From Bacillus cabrialesii (GTDB lineage Bacteria > Bacillota > Bacilli > Bacillales > Bacillaceae): a stretch of 64,000 nucleotides of DNA. The position numbers were made by a program, and so were the translations under genes. Positions 1 through 8,706 of this stretch are shown here, piece by piece; the stretch's first letter is position 1; each line of letters begins with the position of its first letter. The stretch covers positions 2,773,001 to 2,837,000 of the forward strand of contig NZ_CP096889.1 of the NCBI RefSeq assembly GCF_004124315.2. Direction: 5' to 3'. The notes below the pieces were generated by a model that was given only the letters and a program-made list of their open reading frames with translations, had not been told where the DNA came from and did not search any database.

Positions 1-30
1 CTTTTCATGCTACACACTTTAGCACAGGCG

Positions 31-64
31 AAAAAAAAAAGAACAAGACTTTTGTCGTCTTGTC
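31..64 (-). terminator. Rho-independent terminator of comC
   Basis: On the minus strand the arms GACAAGAC and GTCTTGTTC form a hairpin followed by a run of about ten T. It lies just beyond the comC stop codon. Bases 1-30 show nothing else I can name. Confidence 0.85.
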
Positions 65-93
65 CAAAAAACGTTCGTCAAATTTTTCAGCAG

Positions 94-840
94 TCAGCCC
101 AATGCCATTTTGATATAAAAAGAAATGATAGAGTCACCGTAAAAATAGGCTAACATGCTCCCTGCCCCAATTGCGGGGGCAAAGGGAAGCGGTTCCCTTT
201 TAGCGAGTCTTCCAGTCAGGACGGCTGCCGCTCCATACAATGCGCCTATCAAAACGGAAAAGAAAAAGGCAGCTGCCAGCATCTTCACCCCAAGCACAAA
301 ACCAATCACCGCAAATAATTTAATATCACCTCCCCCTATTCCTCCACGGGTGATTGCGGCAATGAGGGACAGGAAAAGAAATCCAGCGGCCGCACCTAAC
401 AAGCCGGCATACCAAGAATCAAGAGGAGAAATCAATCTCGCAGCCGCCAAAAAGGGAAGAAAGAAAATCAATATTCGATTTGGAATCAGCATAAAATGAA
501 TATCTGTTACTGCAACAATAATGAGAAGAGAGATAAAAACGACAGCGGGAAACAGTTCTGGAGATGAGCCAAAGCGTATTCCCGCGGCGGCAAATAAACA
601 CGCTGTCACAAGCTCTGCCGCGGGATACATAAAAGAAATCCTCTGCCCGCAGCTTTTACATTTGCCTTTTTGGAAAAGGAATGACAGGATGGGAATTAAT
701 TCTGCAGGGGTTAATGCTTGCCGGCAAAACGAGCAAGCCGAACGGGGCGTGATAATGGATATATGTAAGGGGATGCGGCAACCCGCCGTATAATAAAATG
801 AACCAAGGATCAGCCCGAAGATAAAAAGAATGATAAGCAT
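94..840 (-). CDS. comC: Type 4 prepilin peptidase ComC
   Basis: Membrane aspartic protease that cleaves and N-methylates the competence pseudopilins (ComGC family) for DNA uptake. The 248-residue protein shows the prepilin-peptidase layout: an N-terminal hydrophobic segment, a cytosolic loop with two Cys pairs (C36/C39 and C61/C64), then several membrane segments. The two catalytic Asp of the family are visible at D113 (VTDIH) and D172 (GGGD). I chose the ATG at 840 rather than an upstream in-frame ATG because AAGGTG sits 8 nt before it and the length equals the family norm. A ComK-type box lies about 75 bp upstream, in line with competence-specific expression. Confidence 0.96.
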   Translation of the reverse strand: MLIILFIFGLILGSFYYTAGCRIPLHISIITPRSACSFCRQALTPAELIPILSFLFQKGKCKSCGQRISFMYPAAELVTACLFAAAGIRFGSSPELFPAVVFISLLIIVAVTDIHFMLIPNRILIFFLPFLAAARLISPLDSWYAGLLGAAAGFLFLSLIAAITRGGIGGGDIKLFAVIGFVLGVKMLAAAFFFSVLIGALYGAAAVLTGRLAKREPLPFAPAIGAGSMLAYFYGDSIISFYIKMALG

Positions 841-914
841 AGACAACACACCTTTACTCACTGTAGATTCTGGTATGGATTGTAGCAGAGTGAGCGGCCT
901 GAACCCTAATCGGG

Positions 915-927
915 AAAATACAATTTT
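915..927 (-). promoter_or_regulatory. ComK AT-box upstream of comC
   Basis: The 13-mer AAAATACAATTTT fits the AAAA-N5-TTTT half of a ComK site. ComK normally binds two such boxes; I see only one clear copy. It sits directly beside the U-tract of the folC terminator. Confidence 0.6.
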
Positions 928-933
928 ACACAT

Positions 934-973
934 AAAAAACCCCGGCAGAATCTCATTTTAGATACTGCCGGGG
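934..973 (-). terminator. Terminator of folC
   Basis: Perfect 9-bp arms CCCCGGCAG (940-948) and CTGCCGGGG (965-973) with a T run on the minus strand. It separates folC from comC. Confidence 0.92.
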
Positions 974-983
974 CTGGACGCCT

Positions 984-2276
984 TTATTTCAATCTTTTGC
1001 GGATTTCAGAAATAAAATAAAGCGAACCGGTAATCAGCACAATTCCATTTGAGCTCTTTTTGCTTTCTATGAATTCGAGCACATCGTCTGGATCTTCACT
1101 CCAGCTCTTATTGCTGATTTCACTTGCCTCATACAGATCTTTCGCAAGAGAGGCACGCGGGAAATCAAAGGATGCAAAATGAATTGAATGCGCGATGGTT
1201 TCCAGTCTCTTAATCATGTTTTGATACGGTTTGTCCTTTAACGCGCTAAACACAACAGAAATGCGGGAGTCAGGGAAACGCTGTTTCATCGTTTCCGCCA
1301 GCTTTTCAACGCCTTCTTCGTTATGCGCACCGTCTAAAAATACCGGCGGATGTTCCTGAACAAGCTCTAACCGTCCCGGCCAAGCAGCCTTTACCAGTCC
1401 GCTTCTTAATGCTTCATCACTGATATGGGCAATATTCTCCCTATTGAGCCACTCAGCGGCCAAAATGGACAAAGCCGCATTTTGTCTTTGATGTGTGCCG
1501 ATCAGAGAAGTTCGAATATCCTCATAGCACTTCTCGCCCGTTTTGAATGAAAACCGTTCTCCGGCAGGAAGAGCCTCTTCATTGAAAATAATACATGTAT
1601 CATGTAATGACTGGAACGGCGCAGCATGCCGTTCAGCTTCATGGCGGATGACCTGTAAGGCTTCCGGCTGGGTAACAGCTGTCACGATTGGAATACCCTC
1701 TTTAATAATTCCGGCCTTTTCTCCTGCAATTTCTTCAATGGTGTTTCCTAAGATGTTCATGTGGTCGTGTCCGATGCTTGTAATCACAGTTAAAAGCGGT
1801 TCAACCACATTGGTAGAGTCGAATCTGCCGCCCAAACCTGTTTCAAAAATAACAAAATCGACCTTATGAAACTCTGCAAAATATAAAAATGCACAAGCCG
1901 TCATAATTTCAAATTCTGTCGGCTGTCCGTATTCTGTTTGATCAAGCGCTTTAACGTGCGGTTTAATCTGATTGACGAGTGCCGTCCATTCCTCATCTGA
2001 AATGGGCGTTCCGTTTACACTGATCCGTTCATTAAACGTAATGATATAAGGCGATGTGAACGTTCCAACCGTATATCCGGCTTCTTGTAGCATAGAACGG
2101 ATAAAAGCGACAGTTGACCCTTTACCGTTTGTTCCTGCGACGTGGAACGCGCGGATTTTCTTTTCCGGATGCCCTAACCGCGCCATCAGCTGCTCCATTC
2201 GGCCGAGCCCGGGCTTGACCCCGAATTTCAGCCGCCCATGAATCCAGCTGCGCGCTTCTTCATATGCAGTAAACAA
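984..2276 (-). CDS. folC: Folylpolyglutamate synthase / dihydrofolate synthase FolC
   Basis: Adds glutamate to (dihydro)folate in an ATP-dependent ligation, cytosolic, Mur-ligase superfamily. The 430-residue protein has the P-loop GTNGKGST at residues 48-55 and the downstream family signature IGHDHMNILG. The start is a TTG at 2276, supported by AGAGGGG about 7 nt upstream. It follows valS by 59 bp on the same strand and ends at a strong terminator, so it is probably co-transcribed with valS. Nothing is out of the ordinary. Confidence 0.96.
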   Translation of the reverse strand: MFTAYEEARSWIHGRLKFGVKPGLGRMEQLMARLGHPEKKIRAFHVAGTNGKGSTVAFIRSMLQEAGYTVGTFTSPYIITFNERISVNGTPISDEEWTALVNQIKPHVKALDQTEYGQPTEFEIMTACAFLYFAEFHKVDFVIFETGLGGRFDSTNVVEPLLTVITSIGHDHMNILGNTIEEIAGEKAGIIKEGIPIVTAVTQPEALQVIRHEAERHAAPFQSLHDTCIIFNEEALPAGERFSFKTGEKCYEDIRTSLIGTHQRQNAALSILAAEWLNRENIAHISDEALRSGLVKAAWPGRLELVQEHPPVFLDGAHNEEGVEKLAETMKQRFPDSRISVVFSALKDKPYQNMIKRLETIAHSIHFASFDFPRASLAKDLYEASEISNKSWSEDPDDVLEFIESKKSSNGIVLITGSLYFISEIRKRLK

Positions 2277-2335
2277 TGATAATCCCCTCTTTTATAAGAC
2301 AAGGCGGTTTCTATAGAAACCGCCCCGGCTTTTCA

Positions 2336-4978
2336 TTAGCCCTTCAGCTCAGCCATTCGTTTTTGAACAGCGTCACGCTTTGCCACATAATCTTTTTCTT
2401 TTTCACGTTCTTCATCGATTACGTGTGCAGGCGCTTTTTTCATAAATCCTTCATTTCCAAGTTTCTTTTGGACGCGCTCGACTTCTTTCGTCAGCTTATC
2501 GAATTCTTTTTGCAAACGGGCAATTTCTTCATCGATATTAATTAAGCCTTCAAGCGGAAGAATAACCTCTGCTCCTGAGACAACGGCCGTCATCGCCTTA
2601 TCAACAGCCTCGATATCCGTGCCGATTTTAAGCACGCTCGGATTCGTAAAGCGTTCAACATATGAACGGTTCGCTTCGAGGCGGGCCGCGATTTCGTCTG
2701 TGCTTGTTTTAATATACAGTTCAACCTGCTTGCTCATTGGCGTATTGACTTCACTGCGGATATTACGCACAGAACGGATCAGCTCAACAAGAAGCTTCAT
2801 GTCAGCTGCCGCTTCAGTATCCGTATGCTCCGGTACTGCAACAGGCCATTGACTTACTGTAATCGATTCCCCTTGGTGAGGAAGGTGCTGCCAAATCTCT
2901 TCCGTTAAGAATGGCATAAACGGATGAAGCAGACGCATCGTTTGATCTAGTACGTAAGCAAGGATCGAACGGGTTGTTTTCTTAGCCGCTTCGTCTTCTC
3001 CGTAAAGCGGAAGCTTCGCCATTTCAATATACCAATCACAGAAATCGTCCCAAATAAAGTTATATAAATGGCGTCCGACTTCACCGAATTCATATCGATC
3101 AGCAAGCTGGGTCACGTGCTCGATCGTTTCATTTAATCGCGTTAAAATCCACTTGTCAGCTACTGATTTTTCGCCTGACAGATCAAGCTCATCATATGAC
3201 ATGCCGTCCATGTTCATTAATGCGAAACGAGAGGCATTCCAAATTTTATTGGCAAAATTCCAAGTCGATTCCACTTTTTCGTAGCTGAAGCGCAGATCTT
3301 GGCCAGGAGAGCTTCCAGTCGCCAGGAAATAACGCAGAGAATCGGCTCCGTACTTGTCAATGACATCCATCGGATCGACACCGTTGCCAAGAGATTTACT
3401 CATTTTCCGGCCTTGCTCGTCACGGATTAAGCCATGGATTAACACATCTTTGAACGGACGCTCGCCTGTAAATTCAATGCCTTGGAAAATCATGCGTGAC
3501 ACCCAGAAGAAAATGATGTCGTATCCTGTTACGAGTACGTCTGTCGGATAATAACGTTTAAAGTCTTCAGCCGTTACATCAGGCCAGCCCATAGTGGAGA
3601 AAGGCCAGAGCGCGGAACTGAACCATGTATCCAGTACATCTGTATCCTGTTCCCAATTTTCAATGTCCTCAGGCGCTTCAAGCCCGACATATAACTCGCC
3701 TGTTTCTTTATGATACCAGGCTGGTATGCGGTGGCCCCACCATAACTGACGGGAAATACACCAGTCGCGGATGTTTTCCATCCAGTGTAAATACGTTTTT
3801 TCAAAACGGTCAGGCACAAAGTTGACTTTTTCTTCTTTCTTTTGCAGCTCAATCGCTGCATCAGCAAGCGGCTGCATGCGCACAAACCATTGTGTAGAAA
3901 GATAAGGCTCCACAACAGCCCCGCTTCGTTCACTGTGGCCGACAGAGTGCATATGATCCTCAATTTTGAAGAGAACTCCCGCCTCCTGTAAATCTTTCAC
4001 CAGCTTTTTGCGGCATTCAAAACGATCCATACCTTGATATTGCAGGGCATTTTCATTCATCGTTCCGTCTTCATTCATGACAAGAATGCGTTCTAAATTG
4101 TGGCGGTTGCCAAGCTCGAAGTCATTCGGATCATGAGCTGGCGTAATTTTCACCGCACCTGAACCAAATTCCATATCAACGTAGTCGTCACCGACAATCG
4201 GAATTTCACGATTTGTAATCGGCAGGATTACCGTTTTTCCGATAAGATGCTTATAGCGCTCATCTTCAGGATGAACAGCAACAGCTGTATCACCAAGCAT
4301 CGTTTCAGGACGTGTCGTCGCGATTTCAATTGAGCCTGAGCCGTCAGCAAGCGGATAGCTCATATGATAGAACGCGCCCTGAACATCCTTGTAGATCACC
4401 TCAATGTCGGATAAAGCTGTTTTTGTCGCAGGGTCCCAGTTAATAATATATTCGCCTCTGTAGATTAAGCCTTTTTTATAAAGCTTAACGAATACTTCGC
4501 GAACCGCTTTGCTTAAGCCTTCATCCAGCGTAAAACGCTCACGGGAATAATCAAGGCCAAGCCCTAATTTCGCCCACTGGCTGCGAATAAAGTCAGCATA
4601 CTCTTCCTTCCAACTCCACGTTTCTTCGAGGAATTTCTCGCGGCCTAAATCGTAGCGGGATTTGCCTTCTTCACGAAGTTTCGCTTCCACTTTAGCCTGT
4701 GTCGCGATGCCGGCGTGGTCCATACCCGGAAGCCACAGCACGTCATAGCCCTGCATGCGTTTCATTCTTGTTACAATGTCTTGCAGCGTCGTGTCCCAAG
4801 CGTGGCCAAGGTGAAGTCTTCCTGTTACGTTTGGCGGCGGAATAACGACAGAGTACGGCTCTTTTGTCTGGTCACTGCCAGCTTCAAAAAACTTGCCTTT
4901 TAGCCAAAAATCATATCGGTCTTTTTCAACCGCTGCCGGATCGTATTTCGTCGGCATTGTTTGTTCATTCGTTTCCAT
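2336..4978 (-). CDS. valS: Valyl-tRNA synthetase ValS
   Basis: Class I aminoacyl-tRNA synthetase that charges tRNA-Val and edits threonine. In the 880-residue protein the HIGH motif reads HLGH (56-59) and the KMSKS loop begins at K525. The middle CP1 editing region is present, and the C-terminal about 65 residues form the Lys/Glu-rich coiled-coil arm typical of ValRS. Two adjacent ATGs occur; the second (4978) has the better spacing (6 nt) to GGAGG. The gene is preceded by a T-box leader, so its expression should rise when tRNA-Val is uncharged. Confidence 0.98.
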   Translation of the reverse strand: METNEQTMPTKYDPAAVEKDRYDFWLKGKFFEAGSDQTKEPYSVVIPPPNVTGRLHLGHAWDTTLQDIVTRMKRMQGYDVLWLPGMDHAGIATQAKVEAKLREEGKSRYDLGREKFLEETWSWKEEYADFIRSQWAKLGLGLDYSRERFTLDEGLSKAVREVFVKLYKKGLIYRGEYIINWDPATKTALSDIEVIYKDVQGAFYHMSYPLADGSGSIEIATTRPETMLGDTAVAVHPEDERYKHLIGKTVILPITNREIPIVGDDYVDMEFGSGAVKITPAHDPNDFELGNRHNLERILVMNEDGTMNENALQYQGMDRFECRKKLVKDLQEAGVLFKIEDHMHSVGHSERSGAVVEPYLSTQWFVRMQPLADAAIELQKKEEKVNFVPDRFEKTYLHWMENIRDWCISRQLWWGHRIPAWYHKETGELYVGLEAPEDIENWEQDTDVLDTWFSSALWPFSTMGWPDVTAEDFKRYYPTDVLVTGYDIIFFWVSRMIFQGIEFTGERPFKDVLIHGLIRDEQGRKMSKSLGNGVDPMDVIDKYGADSLRYFLATGSSPGQDLRFSYEKVESTWNFANKIWNASRFALMNMDGMSYDELDLSGEKSVADKWILTRLNETIEHVTQLADRYEFGEVGRHLYNFIWDDFCDWYIEMAKLPLYGEDEAAKKTTRSILAYVLDQTMRLLHPFMPFLTEEIWQHLPHQGESITVSQWPVAVPEHTDTEAAADMKLLVELIRSVRNIRSEVNTPMSKQVELYIKTSTDEIAARLEANRSYVERFTNPSVLKIGTDIEAVDKAMTAVVSGAEVILPLEGLINIDEEIARLQKEFDKLTKEVERVQKKLGNEGFMKKAPAHVIDEEREKEKDYVAKRDAVQKRMAELKG

Positions 4979-5017
4979 CATAACCCTCCAACATGTTTAA
5001 AAATGGCTGAGAACGAA

Positions 5018-5285
5018 AAAAGAGCTCTTCATCCCTGTAAAAGGACGAAAAGCTCTTTCGCGGTACCACCTTTTTTCATGAGCACTATCAGCTCATGCAC
5101 TTATAACGGATAACGGGTGTTTCCCGAATTTCTCTACTATTTTTCAAGAAATTATGCTCCCGGGCGACCTTCCAATCAGACAACATAAGAAGCCTTTCAG
5201 CAAACGGCTTCTCTCTCTGCATGCGCCTTTTTTGTACTCTTCCCGTTCTAAGCAGGTGTATTTATCAGCTCATTATAGACTTTAT
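5018..5285 (-). promoter_or_regulatory. T-box leader of valS (tRNA-Val sensor)
   Basis: The conserved T-box core AAGGTGGTACCGCG is read on the minus strand at 5059-5072. It is followed by a terminator hairpin (AAAGAGCT..., 5018-5058) that the uncharged tRNA would disrupt. In stem I a GTC at 5166-5168, in the context GGAAGGTCGCC, is the likely specifier codon for valine. The leader explains most of the 430-bp gap before the next gene. Confidence 0.93.
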
Positions 5286-5296
5286 TTATGTTCTTT

Positions 5297-5326
5297 ATTA
5301 TAGTAAAAGTGTTTTTGATTCGTCAA
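5297..5326 (-). promoter_or_regulatory. SigA promoter of valS-folC
   Basis: TTGACG, an 18-bp spacer and TATAAT on the minus strand, about 10 bp before the start of the T-box leader. Confidence 0.75.
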
Positions 5327-5424
5327 TCATCTTTTCCAAAAACACCGCTTTCTATACAGATGGGCAGGCACCTATCGCACAAGTTTACATATGATGCTTG
5401 TAAATGCGCAGAGGAGGATGCACC

Positions 5425-5616
5425 GTGAAGAAACGTTTCAGCTCTTATTCGCTGCCGCCTTGGGTCAGGCAAATTCGGCTTGTATCCGCACAAGTCATTA
5501 TTCCCATTACGATTTTTCAAGGAATCAGAACCATTTTCTTTCCTACAACCTTTGATGTTTTGCTGCTCGCCATCCTAATCTTTTTAGCTTGCGCCCTTCA
5601 TTTAGATTGGATATAA
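5425..5616 (+). CDS. Small hydrophobic protein, 63 aa, function unknown
   Basis: GTG-initiated ORF with a near-perfect ribosome-binding site, GAGGAGG (5411-5417), 7 nt before the start. The product begins with a basic stretch (KKRFSSYSLPP) and then has two hydrophobic stretches, about residues 18-36 and 42-60, so it is probably a small membrane protein. It is convergent with ysxE and shares the terminator at 5624-5650. Upstream, CACC and CATATGATG with a 15-bp gap look loosely like a SigK promoter (5371-5398), which would suit its position next to coat genes. I do not recognise the family and assign no function. Confidence 0.75.
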   Translation: MKKRFSSYSLPPWVRQIRLVSAQVIIPITIFQGIRTIFFPTTFDVLLLAILIFLACALHLDWI

Positions 5617-5623
5617 ACAAACA

Positions 5624-5650
5624 AGTCCGCGCCCTTAAGACGTGGACTCG
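5624..5650. terminator. Bidirectional terminator between the 63-aa gene and ysxE
   Basis: Arms AGTCCGCG (5624-5631) and CGTGGACT (5641-5648) pair with one G-U. A T-rich tract follows on either side. Confidence 0.55.
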
Positions 5651-6660
5651 TTTTCAGCCTGGAATTTTTTCTCTTGCTCAACCTGATGAATTTTCATCAC
5701 AAACGGCTCTATATTTTTCATTTGCCAGTAAGCCTTTAACAGCTGCGTACATTCATCTTTTTCATGCTGTCTTTTCCCGGTTTGATAACGGTTCAGCACC
5801 TTGTACATGGCTGCCGGATATGCCATATAGCTGAGAAAAAGACTGACTTCCGCTTCACGCAAAGGGAATGATTTCGTGTACGCATAAAACCATTCAACGC
5901 ATTCCGGACAAGCTTTCGGAAAGCCTCTGAACATTTTTGTATAAAAGCCGAGCAAGTCGTTCTGCGGCGGGCCGACAGACGCTCTTTCGAAGTTTGTGAA
6001 ATACCCGGTTCCGGCATCATTATACAGAAAATGATGTATGGACAGGCTGCCGTGGTTCATCACAACCCTTGAGACGCCCTCCTCTTTTGCCGAAGCATAC
6101 CAGTCATCCAGCCGCTCCAGCGCAAAGTTCACCGCCGAAAAAGTTTCTGAAAAATAGGTTACAGCCTGTAGTTCAAATGGGGAGAGGTACCATTCCTTCT
6201 CCGCTCTATCCACAAACTGTTCATAGAACATTTTATCATGTTCCCACTTTTTTTTCGTTTGTCCGTAATAACGTTCAATTTCCTCACGGCTGACTTTCAT
6301 ATCCTGCGCGGTTCTCTCGTGAAGACGGGCTGTTTCTCTAAATAAATAAGCATGTTTCTGATCCCGTTCTTCCTCCTGGTCAAATTGGAGCCAAGGCATT
6401 AAATAATAGGAATCTCCGGATTGTATGCCTGCTGAGAAGAACTCGCCGCTATTTGTTCTGTAAACGGGAACAAATGAACGAAAACCTTTTTCCTCAATCG
6501 CCACCATATGATCAGTAAACTGTTTGCCGCGAAGCGATTTCAATTTTTTCAGGGCAAATACGCCGTAGTCTGTATACACTTTCCACACAAGAGGACTGAC
6601 AGGCTCAATAAATTGAGCAGTCAGTCCGTATTCCTGAAGAACCGATTGGGTATCTTCCAT
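5635..6660 (-). CDS. ysxE: Spore-coat associated kinase-like protein YsxE
   Basis: About 341 residues with the aminoglycoside-phosphotransferase/CotS-like kinase fold. The motif VMNHGSLSIHHFLYN resembles the catalytic loop, with His/Asn in altered order, so activity is uncertain. SubtiWiki-type knowledge places YsxE in the spore coat downstream of SpoVID, which agrees with the arrangement here: it starts about 30 bp after the spoVID stop on the same strand. The start is uncertain. I chose the ATG at 6660 with GGTG 6 nt upstream; two GTG codons lie 9 and 12 nt further up. Confidence 0.88.
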   Translation of the reverse strand: MEDTQSVLQEYGLTAQFIEPVSPLVWKVYTDYGVFALKKLKSLRGKQFTDHMVAIEEKGFRSFVPVYRTNSGEFFSAGIQSGDSYYLMPWLQFDQEEERDQKHAYLFRETARLHERTAQDMKVSREEIERYYGQTKKKWEHDKMFYEQFVDRAEKEWYLSPFELQAVTYFSETFSAVNFALERLDDWYASAKEEGVSRVVMNHGSLSIHHFLYNDAGTGYFTNFERASVGPPQNDLLGFYTKMFRGFPKACPECVEWFYAYTKSFPLREAEVSLFLSYMAYPAAMYKVLNRYQTGKRQHEKDECTQLLKAYWQMKNIEPFVMKIHQVEQEKKFQAENESTS

Positions 6661-6692
6661 TCCATTCACCACATTTTCCGATCGCTTACAGC

Positions 6693-8579
6693 TTACGCAT
6701 GGCTATTGTTATATTGGGGAATATAGAGGATCTGGCCTGCTTTTAACTCATCATCCAAGGCTAAAGCATTCATTCTGATCAGCTGCTGGGATGTGATTTC
6801 ATACCGTTCGCATAAACGTTCGATCGTATCTTCCTGCTGAACAATGCATATTTTCATTCTCGAAAACTCATCCTCTTCTCTCGTAAAGAGTTTTGTTAAA
6901 TAAAGAGAATTATCACTTTCCTTTGATTGAGGTTCCTTTGCTTCAGCAGCAGGAGCAACCTTAGGAACAGCATCCGCTTCCTTCCTTTCAGTCTCAGAGG
7001 TATCAGGCAACTGGAAGGATTGAAGAGGTGTTTCTTCCTCGGACTCTTCAGCCGGTGCTATTTTTCTCACTTCAATTTCAAAGCTTTCTTCCTCTTGTTC
7101 TTCCTCTTCCAGCAGCTTAGGCGCTGAATAAAAAGAATCCTCCTCTTCTTGTTCAGGCAGGAAGGCGCGGTATGCCGGTACAGGCTCTTCTTGAGATGCC
7201 TCCTCCGAGCTTGCTTTTTGGCTGAAATGAAAATGGAAAGTTGCTTCTTCATTCTCCGAATATGCAGCAGACCCTGTTTTTTTCTCTCTGCCTTCTTTTA
7301 TGGAGAGAACGGTCTCAGAAACGGTCTCCGGAGCTTCTTCTGCTTCTTGACGGAGTGCAGACTCAGCGGGTTCCAATTGAGCCGCTTCTACCTCTTCTTG
7401 ACGGAGCGCGGACTCTGCGTATTCCGGCTGCTCTGCTTCTTTCTCTTCTTGACGAAGTGCAGGCTCTGCGTGTTCCAATTGAGCCGCCTCTACCTCTTCT
7501 TGATGATGCGCGAACTCTGCGTATTCCGGCTGCTCTGCTTCTTCCTCTTCTTGACGGAGTGCAGGCTCTGCGTGTTCCAATTGACCCTCTTGGCGCGACG
7601 CATGTTCAAGAATAGGAGCGGCCGCTTTTTCTGCTTCTTTCTCAGAACTCACAGTCTCTCCATGTAGCTCATCTTCCAAAGCAGGCGATTCTTCTGCTCG
7701 AGAATCTTCACAAAGCTCTGGCTCCGCTGGGGAGTCCGCTTCTTCACGAACATCTGCTATTGCGGCTTCCGGCTCTGGCGTTTCTTTTTCTTTCTTCCCA
7801 ATCTCTTGAATCTCTATTTCTGAAGCTTCTGGCTCTGTTTCTTTCGTTTCCGATTCCTCACGATATACTTCCTGCGCCACAAGCTCTGGCGGCTCGGCAT
7901 CTTCTCGCGCCTCTAGTTCTGAAGCAACGAATTCCGGCGGCTCAGATTCTGCTTTTTCTGTTTCCAGCTCTTCACGGAGGCCCGCTTTCGAAACAAAAAG
8001 TTCTGGCGGTTCAGCCGGCGGTTCATCCTTCAGAACTTCCGCTGCCGGAGGTGCATCCGTTTCTACTGCACTTTGTATCGGCGGCTCTGGAGGTTCATCC
8101 TCTCTGAATGCCGCAGGAGCCTCATATAGAGGGATCTCCGGCTCTTTAACTGCCGTATCGTCTAAAAGCCCTTCGATCGCTAAATCAGCCTGAATCGTTA
8201 AAATCCTCGAATCGGTTAATTGATAGTCAAAAGCGTCAATAAAGACGAAGACATCCTGTAAATGGCTCACCTTATTTTTCGGAATGGTAATATCCACAGG
8301 AAAACAGTGAGTCAGTTCCGCGCTTCCATCCTCTCTCTTTCTGACTTCTTCAACAAACCGCTTATCGGAATAAAACTCTTCAGTATGTTTGTTTTGATCT
8401 ATGTTGTACTCACCTGTAAGTTCAAGCGATCCTCTGATTGATACATAATCATTTACTTCCTGAACCCTAATATCAGGATCTAATGAAATAGAAAGCAGTT
8501 CAGAAACTTCCTGTCCTTTTTGGAAACAGATCGATTCTTCTACAGAAAATTGCAATCGATGATTTTGCGGCAAGTTCAT
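6693..8579 (-). CDS. spoVID: Stage VI/coat morphogenesis protein SpoVID
   Basis: Encasement protein that tethers coat layers to the spore through SpoIVA and SafA. The 628-residue protein has three parts: an N-terminal conserved domain (about 1-200), a long acidic Glu/Pro/Ala-rich linker (about 200-560) and a C-terminal LysM domain (about 575-621, with TIERLCERYEI and AGQILYIPQ). The linker contains five tandem 17-residue repeats. The total is longer than the roughly 575 residues I remember for strain 168, and the repeats probably account for the difference. ATG at 8579 follows AAAGGAGG. A SigE-type promoter precedes it, and ysxE follows in the same operon. Confidence 0.95.
   Translation of the reverse strand: MNLPQNHRLQFSVEESICFQKGQEVSELLSISLDPDIRVQEVNDYVSIRGSLELTGEYNIDQNKHTEEFYSDKRFVEEVRKREDGSAELTHCFPVDITIPKNKVSHLQDVFVFIDAFDYQLTDSRILTIQADLAIEGLLDDTAVKEPEIPLYEAPAAFREDEPPEPPIQSAVETDAPPAAEVLKDEPPAEPPELFVSKAGLREELETEKAESEPPEFVASELEAREDAEPPELVAQEVYREESETKETEPEASEIEIQEIGKKEKETPEPEAAIADVREEADSPAEPELCEDSRAEESPALEDELHGETVSSEKEAEKAAAPILEHASRQEGQLEHAEPALRQEEEEAEQPEYAEFAHHQEEVEAAQLEHAEPALRQEEKEAEQPEYAESALRQEEVEAAQLEPAESALRQEAEEAPETVSETVLSIKEGREKKTGSAAYSENEEATFHFHFSQKASSEEASQEEPVPAYRAFLPEQEEEDSFYSAPKLLEEEEQEEESFEIEVRKIAPAEESEEETPLQSFQLPDTSETERKEADAVPKVAPAAEAKEPQSKESDNSLYLTKLFTREEDEFSRMKICIVQQEDTIERLCERYEITSQQLIRMNALALDDELKAGQILYIPQYNNSHA
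7320..7574 (-). repeat. Five tandem 51-bp repeats inside spoVID
   Basis: Each unit encodes 17 residues. Alternating types read HAEPALRQEEEEAEQPE and YAEFAHHQEEVEAAQLE, so the higher-order period is 34 residues (102 bp). The fifth unit is decayed. The repeat is in frame and only lengthens the acidic linker. Confidence 0.88.
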
Positions 8580-8589
8580 ATCCTCCTTT

Positions 8590-8612
8590 CATCTAATCCT
8601 TAAAATTAGATG
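8590..8612 (-). other. Hairpin in the spoVID leader
   Basis: Perfect 8-bp arms CATCTAAT and ATTAGATG with a 7-nt loop lie immediately upstream of the Shine-Dalgarno sequence. It could modulate translation or mRNA stability; it lacks a T run, so it is not a terminator. Confidence 0.5.
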
Positions 8613-8620
8613 TCACTAAA

Positions 8621-8649
8621 GGTGTATGTATGAACTGGGGAAAATATGA
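8621..8649 (-). promoter_or_regulatory. SigE-type promoter of spoVID
   Basis: TCATATT, a 14-bp spacer and CATACACC on the minus strand resemble the SigE consensus (ATATT and CATACA-T). Mother-cell expression is known for spoVID. Confidence 0.6.
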
Positions 8650-8664
8650 GTGGGAGAGCACAGA

Positions 8665-8702
8665 AAAAACCGGTACAAGGATGTCCTTGATACCGGTTTT
8701 TC
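8665..8702 (-). terminator. Terminator of the hem operon
   Basis: Long arms AAAACCGGTACAAGGA and TCCTTGATACCGGTTTT, ending in T on the minus strand, directly after hemL. Confidence 0.9.
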
Positions 8703-8706
8703 ACTC

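Noticed and set aside
155..793. Plus-strand ORFs opposite comC
   Set aside because: No ribosome-binding site and no recognisable domain; comC explains the segment.
2276..2545. 89-codon plus-strand ORF with hydrophobic product at the 3' end of valS
   Set aside because: It is antisense to the Lys/Glu coiled-coil end of ValS, which produces Phe/Leu-rich antisense frames; no Shine-Dalgarno.
7149..7667. Long plus-strand ORFs opposite spoVID
   Set aside because: They mirror the GAA/GAG-rich repeat of spoVID (CTT/CTC Leu/Phe-rich products), have no ribosome-binding site and run against a clearly recognised gene.
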